Of a stretch of DNA of 5,615 bases, positions 1 to 5,596 are shown one piece after another. The DNA lies in assembly GCA_009695405.1 (NCBI GenBank), contig SIAZ01000236.1:1-5615 (forward strand). The letters run 5' to 3'. Positions within the stretch are counted from its first letter, which is position 1. Each line of letters opens with the position of its first letter. The stretch is from Pedosphaera sp. (GTDB lineage Bacteria; Verrucomicrobiota; Verrucomicrobiia; Limisphaerales; UBA9464). The notes under the pieces are model-generated. The model was not told the DNA's origin and did not search any database. It worked only from the letters and a program-made list of their open reading frames with translations. Made by a program: the position numbers and the translations under genes.

Positions 1-1
1 C

Positions 2-121
2 AAACAGTTTCAGCGTCGTCTCCGGGGCTGTGGTCAGTTCTGGAGCCGCCCCGGCCTTACCCATCTCCTTCAACTCTGCGTCCTGGTCAAAAACAAGGAC
101 GATCACCTCCTCTGGAACTGA
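2..121 (+). CDS. C-terminal fragment of a transposase-like protein (5' end outside window)
   Basis: An open frame enters from the left edge and ends at TGA 119-121, giving 39 residues. The tail contains a run RGCGQFWSRPG (about residues 8-18), then HLLQL (21-25) and a terminal LLWN. From memory, the pattern R-x-[LK]-[RK]-G-x-G-x-[FW]-W-S-x-x-G followed by a Leu-rich helix and a late aromatic is typical of the C-terminal end of DDE transposases of the ISKra4/ISLre2 kind. This is recognition of a short pattern, not a domain match, because no catalytic residues lie inside the window. Caveat: the other two plus frames and one minus frame are also open across much of this stretch, so coding in this frame is probable rather than certain. 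If it is an insertion sequence, its right end should fall within 122-215, but I could not recognise a terminal repeat there. Confidence 0.4.
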   Translation, partial: KQFQRRLRGCGQFWSRPGLTHLLQLCVLVKNKDDHLLWN

Positions 122-175
122 TTCTTACCGTCAACTCGTGAATGCACGGGCAACGAAGCGGATTTTCCATTGCGA

Positions 176-204
176 TTGGGAATTAGCCGATCACTCTCAA
201 TACT
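176..204 (+). promoter_or_regulatory. candidate sigma70-type promoter for lemA
   Basis: TTGGGA (176-181) is separated by 17 bases from AATACT (199-204). Each hexamer matches the consensus at four of six positions. Transcription would start near 211, leaving a leader of only about five bases before the lemA ATG at 216. The rest of 122-215 shows no gene, clear repeat or Shine-Dalgarno sequence. The match is weak, and the assignment rests mostly on position. Confidence 0.22.
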
Positions 205-215
205 ACCGATTTATT

Positions 216-815
216 ATGATTGTTCTTCTCCCTATCTTGATTGTTGTGTTGGTGGGTGCTCTCTTACTGAGCCTCTTCGTGGTGGGTATTTACAACGGCT
301 TAATCGCCCTCCGCAATCGTTTCAAAAACGCTTTTTCTCAAATCGATATTCAACTCAAACGTCGATACGATCTCATTCCAAATCTAGTGGAAACCTGCAA
401 AGGGTATATGAAGCACGAGAGCGGGACACTAGAAGCCGTGGTTGCCGCGCGCAACAGCGCTGCGACAGCTGCCAGTCGTGTCGCAACGAATCCTGCTGAC
501 CCCACAGCCATGAAACAATTGCTTCAGGCTGAAGGTCAACTTTCTGCGGGCCTCGGTCGCCTACTGGCGGTGGCGGAGGCGTATCCCGACCTCAAGGCCA
601 ACACCAATATGATGGCTCTCCAAGAAGAACTCACCTCGACAGAGAATCGAATCTCTTTCGCCCGTCAGGCTTTCAACGATGCGGCCACGGAATACAATAT
701 TAAGCGGGAGGTCTTCCCCTCCAATCTGATCGCTAATACCTTCAACTTTACCGTCGCCGAACTCTGGATAGTGGAAGACCCCACTGAACGCCAAAGTGTC
801 AAAGTCTCCTTCTAA
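216..815 (+). CDS. lemA: LemA family membrane protein
   Basis: The product is a 199-residue LemA family protein. It has one hydrophobic N-terminal membrane segment (about residues 2-26) followed by the family signature: YNGLIALRN (26-34), then SQIDIQLKRRYDLIPNLVET (41-60) and HESG (67-70). Further conserved blocks are YPDLKAN (123-129) and ENRISFARQAFNDAA (143-157), with FPSNLIA near 167-173. The remainder is expected to form a long helical bundle. I chose ATG 216 because it gives the usual family length and places the membrane segment at the N-terminus. The frame stays open upstream to the left edge, but that stretch looks unlike LemA. No lipobox cysteine is visible, so it is membrane-anchored rather than a lipoprotein. 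The molecular function of LemA is poorly known, but it is repeatedly found next to HtpX-like M48 proteases, as here. There is no Shine-Dalgarno sequence before the start. Confidence 0.93.
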   Translation: MIVLLPILIVVLVGALLLSLFVVGIYNGLIALRNRFKNAFSQIDIQLKRRYDLIPNLVETCKGYMKHESGTLEAVVAARNSAATAASRVATNPADPTAMKQLLQAEGQLSAGLGRLLAVAEAYPDLKANTNMMALQEELTSTENRISFARQAFNDAATEYNIKREVFPSNLIANTFNFTVAELWIVEDPTERQSVKVSF

Positions 816-836
816 CTGCTTTGAATTCCGAAGGGC

Positions 837-2735
837 ATGACTTTCTTCGCACGTCAACAAGCGGCCCGCAAGCACACCAGCCGATTGCTGATTCTCTACG
901 CTTTCGCAGTCGCAGGCGTCATCGGGTCTGTCCATGTCTTAGTGTCCAAAATAGTGACACACGGTACTTCTTGGTTTGATTTTGAGACGTTTCCGGTTTC
1001 TTGCAGCGGCACCTTGCTGGTAATCCTAATCGGTGTTGCTGTGGGAAAGGCCCGCTTTTCTAGCGGCGGTACTGCTGTCGCAGAGATGTGCGGCGGTCAA
1101 CCCATAGAACCCGGGACACGCGAACCCGCTGAGCGACGTCTACTAAATATCGTCGAGGAAATGAGCATCGCCTCCGGCGTGCCTATGCCTAGTTTATTTG
1201 TGCTTGCCTCAGAAGAGGGTATCAATGCCTTCGCCGCTGGACACACCACTGGAGACTTTGTTGTCGCTGTCTCTCGAGGTTGCCTTCAACAGTTAAATCG
1301 TGACGAATTACAGGGCGTCGTCGCCCATGAATTCAGCCATATTCTCAATGGCGATATGCGTCGAAATCTCAACCTCACAGGTTGGCTTTACGGTATTTCT
1401 GGGATCACCCTTATTGGCCGTGTTCTATTCGAAATTGCCGGACGAAGCGGGAGCTCACGTAACAACAAAGATAAAGGCGGAAGTGTAATAGCTCTTTTCA
1501 TTTTGAGCCTTGGGTTCGTCATCATTGGTTGGATCGGTCAACTTTTTGCCCGCGCTATCCAAGCTGCCATCTCACGTCAACGCGAGCATCTCGCCGATGC
1601 CTCCGCCGTACAATTTACCCGCAATCCTGAGGGCATCGCTAACGCATTAAAGAAGATTGCTGGCTTCAGTTCGGGTTCAATTGTTACCAATCCAGAGGCT
1701 GCTCCTGTAGCCCATATGTTCTTTGCCTCTGCCCTCAACAGCTTCTTTGCAACACATCCCCCGATCGAGGAACGCATCCGATTACTCGATCCCCACTTTA
1801 ATCCAGAGATCGCACTATTGATCTCCGATGGCACTCTCCCCTCAAGCCCGACTGGAACATCCGCCTTCGCCGAGGCAAGTCCTTCCGAACTCACCCGCAG
1901 CCTCCCCCGTCCCTCCGAAATAATCTCGATGGTCGGCCACCTTGATGCTGCCCAGCTCAAACTAGCCGCTACGCTGCTGGCGAGATTGCCCGCTCCATTG
2001 ATGACGGCAACCCAAGACCCGCTGAGTGCTTCGGCACTGGTGTACGGTTTGCTGCTGCATGCCGATTCTCAAATTCAGGCGGCTCAAATGGAGCGACTTC
2101 AGGTAACGGTACAACCCGACTGCCAGCGCGAATTAACCTTATTGATTCCCCATCTGGCCTCTCTGCCTAGGACCGATCGACTACCACTGATTCATCTCGC
2201 CACGGCTTCGCTACGCCACCTCTCCTCGGCCCAATACACCCAATTCCGACACGATGTCGAAGCCTTGATTGAGGCGGATAACTCGGTGGATCTTTTCGAA
2301 TACTCCTTACAGAAAAATCTCCGCCGTCATCTCGACGTCCATTTCCACCGCACCCAACGACCCTCATTAAGACGTATCCCTCCAAATGTCCTCCTAAGTA
2401 ATGGTGCAATTCTAATATCCTGCCTCGCCCACCTAGGCACCAATGATCTCTTCAGTCAGTCCGCTGCCTTCGATGCCGGTATGGCCCGATTAAATGGGGC
2501 TGTCACGGGCCTCCAATTGCTTCCCTTGGACCAGTGTAATCTAGATCAGGTCGACACAGTCTTGGATCAATTCGCTCTCGCCTTCCTACCGGTCAAGCAA
2601 CAGATCCTCGATGCCTGCGCTCACACTGTGGCTTCTGATAATTTCATCCAAGACACCGAAGCTGAGCTTTTATGCGCCATTGCTGACTCTCTTGACTGTC
2701 CTTTGCCAACCCAACTCTTTAGGACAGTCGGGTGA
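837..2735 (+). CDS. membrane-bound M48 family zinc metalloprotease, HtpX-like, with long C-terminal extension
   Basis: This 632-residue peptidase has the M48 zinc site HEFSH at residues 164-168 (H164 and H168 ligands, E165 catalytic). The third ligand is probably E250 in RQREHLADASAVQFTRNP. THPPIEERIRLLDP (about 307-320) is the usual end of the M48 core. Hydrophobic segments lie at about 17-40, 56-72, 181-200 and 215-238, so it is an integral inner-membrane protein like HtpX, which degrades damaged membrane proteins. Residues about 345-632 are an extra, mostly helical region rich in Leu and Ala. The part around 448-505 (ATASLRHLSSAQY, then DLFEYSLQ) loosely recalls TerB-like helical domains, which is my inference. 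The MTFFARQQAARK opening, before the first membrane helix, is typical of LemA-linked M48 proteins and supports ATG 837. The gene lies 21 bases after lemA, presumably in one operon. AAGGG is only one base from the ATG, too close for a normal ribosome binding site. Confidence 0.93.
   Translation: MTFFARQQAARKHTSRLLILYAFAVAGVIGSVHVLVSKIVTHGTSWFDFETFPVSCSGTLLVILIGVAVGKARFSSGGTAVAEMCGGQPIEPGTREPAERRLLNIVEEMSIASGVPMPSLFVLASEEGINAFAAGHTTGDFVVAVSRGCLQQLNRDELQGVVAHEFSHILNGDMRRNLNLTGWLYGISGITLIGRVLFEIAGRSGSSRNNKDKGGSVIALFILSLGFVIIGWIGQLFARAIQAAISRQREHLADASAVQFTRNPEGIANALKKIAGFSSGSIVTNPEAAPVAHMFFASALNSFFATHPPIEERIRLLDPHFNPEIALLISDGTLPSSPTGTSAFAEASPSELTRSLPRPSEIISMVGHLDAAQLKLAATLLARLPAPLMTATQDPLSASALVYGLLLHADSQIQAAQMERLQVTVQPDCQRELTLLIPHLASLPRTDRLPLIHLATASLRHLSSAQYTQFRHDVEALIEADNSVDLFEYSLQKNLRRHLDVHFHRTQRPSLRRIPPNVLLSNGAILISCLAHLGTNDLFSQSAAFDAGMARLNGAVTGLQLLPLDQCNLDQVDTVLDQFALAFLPVKQQILDACAHTVASDNFIQDTEAELLCAIADSLDCPLPTQLFRTVG
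2691..2732 (+). other. hairpin at the 3' end of the M48 protease gene
   Basis: GACTGTCC (2694-2701) is the exact complement of GGACAGTC (2722-2729). A T-A pair extends the stem inward (2702/2721), and two G-U pairs plus a C-G pair extend it outward to 2691/2732, leaving an 18-base loop. The stem ends on the base before the TGA stop codon (2733-2735). No T-run follows, so it is not a standard intrinsic terminator. It could stabilise the 3' end, attenuate read-through into xth, or be chance. Confidence 0.4.
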
Positions 2736-2810
2736 CTCCACGGCGGATTAACTCTGAACAGGCCTGCTCTGGGATTGATTTAAGACGGATCGCTGCCCAA
2801 CGTCCTTTCA

Positions 2811-3569
2811 TTGAAACTAATCTCTTGGAACGTTAATGGGGTGAGGTCCGCCTTATCAAAAGGGCTGCTCGACTTCATCCGGTCAGAACAACCAGATGTT
2901 CTCTGTCTGCAAGAGGTGAAGGCGATGCAGGAACAGGTCGATGTCATCTGGCCGGAAGGGTATCAAGCCCATTGGAATTCTGCTGAGAAAAAGGGCTACA
3001 GTGGCACTCTGACTCTCACCCGTATTCCTACCCTCTCGGTGAGCCGTGGATTGGGTTCGCTCTTAGACGACAGAGAAGGCCGCGTCCTCACCACCGAATT
3101 TCCGGACTTCTTTTTGGTGAATTGCTATACCCCAAATTCCAAACGAGAACTGGTTCGTCTTCCCTACCGCCATCAAGAATGGGATCCCGCTTTCCAAAAG
3201 TATCTCCAAGCTTTGGAAACTACCAAACCGGTCATCTTCTGCGGCGACCTTAATGTCGCCCACACCGAAATCGACCTCTCGAATCCGAAGGCTAATGTGA
3301 AAACCCACGGATTTACCCCCGAGGAACGCGCTGGATTTTCAGCCCTCATTGGGGCCGGATTCATTGATACTTTCCGACAGCTTCATCCTAGTGAATTAGG
3401 TCACTATACGTGGTGGAGTCCGATGGCGGGTGCTCGGTCTCGGAACGTGGGTTGGCGCATTGACTACTTTGGGGTCTCGGCCTGTCTCAAGCCCCGGATT
3501 CAAGAAGCCTACATCCGCCCAGAAGTGCTTGGATCCGACCATTGCCCAGTCGGCCTTCTGCTATCTTGA
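2811..3569 (+). CDS. xth: exodeoxyribonuclease III (AP endonuclease, ExoIII/Xth family)
   Basis: The 252-residue product is a full-length exonuclease III of the Xth/EEP superfamily. These Mg2+-dependent enzymes cut DNA 5' of abasic sites and have 3'-5' exonuclease and 3'-phosphatase activity in base excision repair. Active-site blocks appear in the canonical order: WNVNG (N7), LQEVK (E35), NCYTPN (Y106), GDLNVAH (D146, N148), GWRIDYF (D218) and GSDHCPVG (D243, H244). The start is TTG at 2811. It gives exactly the family N-terminus (KLISWNVNGVR), and no ATG lies closer to that block. No Shine-Dalgarno sequence precedes it. The gene lies 75 bases after the protease gene and 68 bases before hisI, all on the plus strand. 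The 75-base gap shows no convincing promoter, so co-transcription with either neighbour is possible but unproven. Confidence 0.96.
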   Translation: MKLISWNVNGVRSALSKGLLDFIRSEQPDVLCLQEVKAMQEQVDVIWPEGYQAHWNSAEKKGYSGTLTLTRIPTLSVSRGLGSLLDDREGRVLTTEFPDFFLVNCYTPNSKRELVRLPYRHQEWDPAFQKYLQALETTKPVIFCGDLNVAHTEIDLSNPKANVKTHGFTPEERAGFSALIGAGFIDTFRQLHPSELGHYTWWSPMAGARSRNVGWRIDYFGVSACLKPRIQEAYIRPEVLGSDHCPVGLLLS

Positions 3570-3637
3570 GCAAATTTCCGACCTCACCCTTTGCACCACA
3601 ATATCCCCTACCCCATTCTTCCGCTCCCCAACGAAGC

Positions 3638-4024
3638 ATGAGCTTTTACGAACAGTTGAAATGGACTTCTGACGGACTCATTCCTGCCATTATCCAGGAG
3701 CAATCCACCGGCCGAATTCTAATGATGGCTTGGATGAATCGCGCGTCTCTTGAAAAGACATTTGAAACCCGTCGAACTTTTTTTTGGAGCCGTTCGCGGC
3801 AGAAATTTTGGATGAAAGGGGAAAGCAGCGGACATGTTCAGGTGGTGAAGGACATTGCCTACGACTGCGATGGCGACACGCTTCTCATTCAGGTGGAACA
3901 AACGGGCGCAGCCTGTCACGAGGGCTACCGCTCTTGTTTCTTCCGTAGTGTTCACGAGAACGGCTCAATTATCGTCACTGAACCACGGCTAGAAACACCT
4001 GAGCAAATTTACGGAAAGACATGA
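3638..4024 (+). CDS. hisI: phosphoribosyl-AMP cyclohydrolase (HisI)
   Basis: This 128-residue enzyme opens the purine ring of phosphoribosyl-AMP to form ProFAR, the third step of histidine synthesis, in the cytosol. Visible family motifs are GLIPAIIQ (13-20), LMMAWMN (28-34), GESSGHVQ (61-68), DCDGD (76-80, Mg2+-binding aspartates) and CHEGYRSCFFR (93-103). Cysteines C77, C93 and C100 have the spacing of the zinc ligands known from the archaeal enzyme. It is monofunctional: the protein ends soon after the cyclohydrolase domain, with no HisE (pyrophosphohydrolase) fusion. The frame is open upstream to an ATG at 3542 inside xth, but ATG 3638 gives the usual short N-terminus. The 68 bases before it are pyrimidine-rich, with no Shine-Dalgarno or clear promoter. 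Its TGA overlaps the start of the next gene (ATGA at 4021-4024), so the two are probably translationally coupled. No other histidine genes are nearby. Confidence 0.96.
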   Translation: MSFYEQLKWTSDGLIPAIIQEQSTGRILMMAWMNRASLEKTFETRRTFFWSRSRQKFWMKGESSGHVQVVKDIAYDCDGDTLLIQVEQTGAACHEGYRSCFFRSVHENGSIIVTEPRLETPEQIYGKT

Positions 4025-4578
4025 TTCCGCAACTAGCAGGCATAGAGACAACAGTGATATCGATGCTTCCGGAGGACTTACTTCCCTTCGGTTCGACTGA
4101 TTGGTGGCTGTTCGCAGGCATCGCTTTAATCGGTCGTTGTGCCGATCTTTTTTCCACTTGGATCGCAACGCCCAATCTTACCTTGGAAGGGAACCCTGTG
4201 GCTCGTCGCCTCGGTTGGCGCTGGGGTATTCCAGTTAACTTCATTGCCGCTCTGCTCACCGGTTGCCAGCCTACCCTCGCCATCGCGGTCGGCACCACCA
4301 GCGCACTCGTTGCCGCCCGCAATCTGCAAAGTGCTTGGGTGATGCGCACCATGGGGGAAGGGCCATATCGCTTTTGGATGTCGGAAAGAATTTGCGAAGC
4401 TCCGAGGGGATTAGCCGCAGCTTGTTTCCTTGGAGAAGCCCTACTCATCGGTCTTCCAGGATTAGCTCTGCTCGTCTTTGCCAATAATCAAACGATTCCT
4501 ACGGGCGTGGGACTCGGCATGGTCGCCTATTCGAGTGCTGTCGCCTGCTTCACCTCTCTCGCACTCTTCCGGCACTAG
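4021..4578 (+). CDS. unnamed multi-pass membrane protein
   Basis: I do not recognise a named family for this 185-residue protein. Hydrophobic stretches at about residues 28-42, 69-96, 129-155 and 160-183 suggest four membrane passes. The most distinctive part is the polar-flanked run GRCADLFSTW (38-47) followed by TPNLTLEGNPVARRLGWRWG (50-69). An Asp-x-x-x-Thr motif followed by E-x-NP-x-A-R resembles small DUF5658-type membrane proteins, by analogy only. Another conserved-looking block is AARNLQSAWVMRTMGEGPYRFWM (98-120), which probably forms a cytosolic loop. ATG 4021 overlaps the hisI stop, with GGAAAG six or so bases upstream as a weak ribosome site. An alternative ATG at 4063 would remove 14 residues but has no better ribosome site. 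The sequence shows no link to histidine synthesis beyond the shared transcript. It is convergent with the HNH gene downstream. Confidence 0.85.
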   Translation: MIPQLAGIETTVISMLPEDLLPFGSTDWWLFAGIALIGRCADLFSTWIATPNLTLEGNPVARRLGWRWGIPVNFIAALLTGCQPTLAIAVGTTSALVAARNLQSAWVMRTMGEGPYRFWMSERICEAPRGLAAACFLGEALLIGLPGLALLVFANNQTIPTGVGLGMVAYSSAVACFTSLALFRH

Positions 4579-4651
4579 TTCGGCTTCTTTTCAGGCCCAG
4601 TTTAAGCGCACTATCGGTCATTGCCTCCATCACTTCTCCAAGGCTCAACCT

Positions 4652-5278
4652 TCAGCCAGAGGCTTCCTCACCCAACTCGACATTCCAATAAGCCAGATCT
4701 AGAAAGTGCTTCCAACTATCGTGCATAGAAATCCCAAAGCTCACTTGCACAAACGGCCTCCACTTGGGCCGTTTCGGTTTGCGAACAAGTCGCAAATGAG
4801 CCTCAATCGGCGTCCGATTTGCCTTGCGGGTATTGCAGGGAATACATGAACACACAATGTTCTCCCAAGTCGTCGGACCTCCCCTGTCTCGCGGCACCAC
4901 GTGATCTAGATTCAAGTCTTTTCGATCGAAGACTCGACCACAATATTGACACATATTTCGGTCCCGCTCGAAGATATTGTGCCGGGTAAACTTGACCTCT
5001 TTCTTAGGCAGTCGGTCAAAACTCATTAAAAGGATTACTCGAGGAATCCGGATCCGAAATGAGATCGTTCGAACCGCCATATCCGCCTCCGGCGCCATAT
5101 CAGAAAAATTACGCCATTGATTAAAATCGAAGGTCCGAAAATCACCGCTGTCCGCCTCAAAAACGACCTGCGCTTGTCCCTCAAAAAGGAGCGTTAAAGC
5201 ACGCCGGACACTGCAGACGTTAACCGCCTGCCAGAGCCGGTTCAACACGAGCACTTGTTCGCCTAGGGCGTAGCTCAT
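4652..5278 (-). CDS. HNH endonuclease family protein
   Basis: The 208-residue product carries a zinc-ribbon HNH nuclease domain in its second half. C110-x-x-C113 and C145-x-x-C148 form the structural zinc site. LDHVVPRDRGG (124-134) holds the catalytic histidine H126, WENIV supplies N140, and N149 begins the closing NTRKANRTP block. The N-terminal 90 residues (VLNRLWQAVNVCSVRRALTLL near 11-31, then a strand-rich part ending VILLMSFDRLPKK) form the conserved non-nuclease domain of a widespread chromosomal HNH family. Members exist in cyanobacteria, Planctomycetes, Verrucomicrobiota and others, usually about 200 residues long. Its biological substrate is unknown to me. It looks intact and is not obviously part of a mobile element or a restriction system. 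The ATG at 5278-5276 begins exactly at the family N-terminus but has no Shine-Dalgarno sequence. The 73 bases separating it from the convergent membrane-protein gene (4579-4651) hold no clear terminator. Confidence 0.93.
   Translation of the reverse strand: MSYALGEQVLVLNRLWQAVNVCSVRRALTLLFEGQAQVVFEADSGDFRTFDFNQWRNFSDMAPEADMAVRTISFRIRIPRVILLMSFDRLPKKEVKFTRHNIFERDRNMCQYCGRVFDRKDLNLDHVVPRDRGGPTTWENIVCSCIPCNTRKANRTPIEAHLRLVRKPKRPKWRPFVQVSFGISMHDSWKHFLDLAYWNVELGEEASG
4751..4774. repeat. perfect 8-bp inverted repeat inside the HNH gene
   Basis: AAACGGCC (4751-4758) and GGCCGTTT (4767-4774) form a perfect stem with an 8-base loop. The A/T-flanked GC core resembles a compact bidirectional terminator, and the nearest convergent gene end is only about 170 bases away. 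However, it lies within the HNH coding sequence (around residues 169-176, KRPKWRPF), and no long T-run follows on either strand. A repeat of this size is expected about once in a window of this length by chance. Confidence 0.3.
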
Positions 5279-5361
5279 AAGGAAGCGGGAAGAATTCTGA
5301 AAACTGCTTGGGAGGACCTACCGAAGCCAGCACGCCCTGTCAACGCAGCCCTTGTAAAGAA

Positions 5362-5389
5362 ATTGCATCGACAAGATCTCAAGTGTCAA
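5362..5389 (-). promoter_or_regulatory. candidate sigma70-type promoter for the HNH gene
   Basis: Read on the minus strand, a perfect -35 hexamer TTGACA (5389-5384) is followed after 16 bases by TGCAAT (5367-5362), which matches the -10 consensus at four of six positions including the final T. Transcription would begin near 5355, giving a leader of roughly 75 bases before the HNH start at 5278. A second TTGACA on the same strand (5343-5338) has no acceptable -10 element. Confidence 0.45.
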
Positions 5390-5391
5390 AA

Positions 5392-5403
5392 AACAGATCT
5401 GTT
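5392..5403. repeat. 12-bp perfect palindrome next to the HNH promoter
   Basis: AACAGATCTGTT reads the same on both strands and ends three bases upstream of the candidate -35 box of the HNH promoter. A related core, AGATCT, recurs at 5374-5379 inside the promoter spacer. The placement fits a dimeric regulator's operator, but no regulator is encoded in the window and chance is possible. Confidence 0.3.
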
Positions 5404-5454
5404 CGAGTTTGATTCTTCAAAACTTTCTGGTTTTTAAAGCAGCTATTTGACCTC

Positions 5455-5460
5455 TATAAA
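5455..5460 (+). promoter_or_regulatory. candidate -10 element for rightward transcription
   Basis: TATAAA matches the -10 consensus at five of six positions and lies in the AT-rich stretch just before the GC-rich, hairpin-rich right edge. No good -35 hexamer stands 16-18 bases upstream. An alternative pair, TTGACC (5447-5452) with TAAGGT (5469-5474), is weaker at the -10. It would drive whatever begins at or beyond 5470. Confidence 0.22.
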
Positions 5461-5489
5461 CTGAGTGCTAAGGTGGACCCCGATCGTTG

Positions 5490-5503
5490 GACCACTTTTG
5501 GTC
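5490..5503 (+). other. short perfect hairpin GACCA/TGGTC
   Basis: GACCA (5490-5494) pairs with TGGTC (5499-5503) around a four-base loop. The left arm can instead pair, with one mismatch, with GTGGACC at 5473-5479, so two mutually exclusive folds are possible. No coding frame is supported here. Confidence 0.3.
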
Positions 5504-5543
5504 GGAATTAAGTTATGGTTTGGGGTCTGAAATGGTTCTTCAA

Positions 5544-5596
5544 GGGTCGTGCTTTTTGCCTGACCCGGACGCTCGCAGACGGGCCTCTTCGCGTCC
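5544..5596 (+). other. two adjacent hairpins in GC-rich right edge
   Basis: The first stem pairs GGGTC (5544-5548) with GACCC (5562-5566). A G-U pair, a mismatch and an inner GC/GC pair close a T5 loop. The second stem starts on the very next base, pairing GGACGC (5567-5572) with GCGTCC (5591-5596) around an 18-base loop. Back-to-back stems suggest a folded transcript, either an RNA gene or leader read rightward, or the 3' end of a gene read leftward. The window ends too soon to decide. Confidence 0.35.

Noticed and set aside
101..111. GATCACCTCCT, identical to the 3' end of 16S rRNA
   Set aside because: The conserved 16S sequence that should precede it is absent, and the bases are explained by a reading frame, so this is a chance match.
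30..215. Upstream extension of the lemA frame giving 62 more residues
   Set aside because: The added residues lack LemA features, would put the membrane anchor mid-protein, and overlap the transposase-like tail in another frame. ATG 216 gives the normal family length.
561..935. 124-residue minus-strand open frame across the lemA/M48 junction
   Set aside because: It lies antisense to two well-supported genes and has no recognisable domain.
3542..3637. Longer hisI start at ATG 3542 inside xth
   Set aside because: The additional 32 residues are Pro/Ser-rich, absent from HisI proteins, and derive from the end of xth and the intergenic spacer.
3975..4484. 169-residue minus-strand open frame opposite the membrane protein gene
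   Set aside because: Its Arg/Pro/Ala/Ser-rich composition is typical of an antisense shadow. The plus-strand protein has coherent membrane segments and a start coupled to hisI.
4642..4657. Possible terminator GGCT/AGCC between the convergent genes
   Set aside because: The stem has only four pairs and no T-run on either strand.
5405..5413. GAGTTTGAT, resembling the 5' end of 16S rRNA
   Set aside because: The match stops after nine bases, and the conserved CTGGCTCAG and following 16S segment do not appear.
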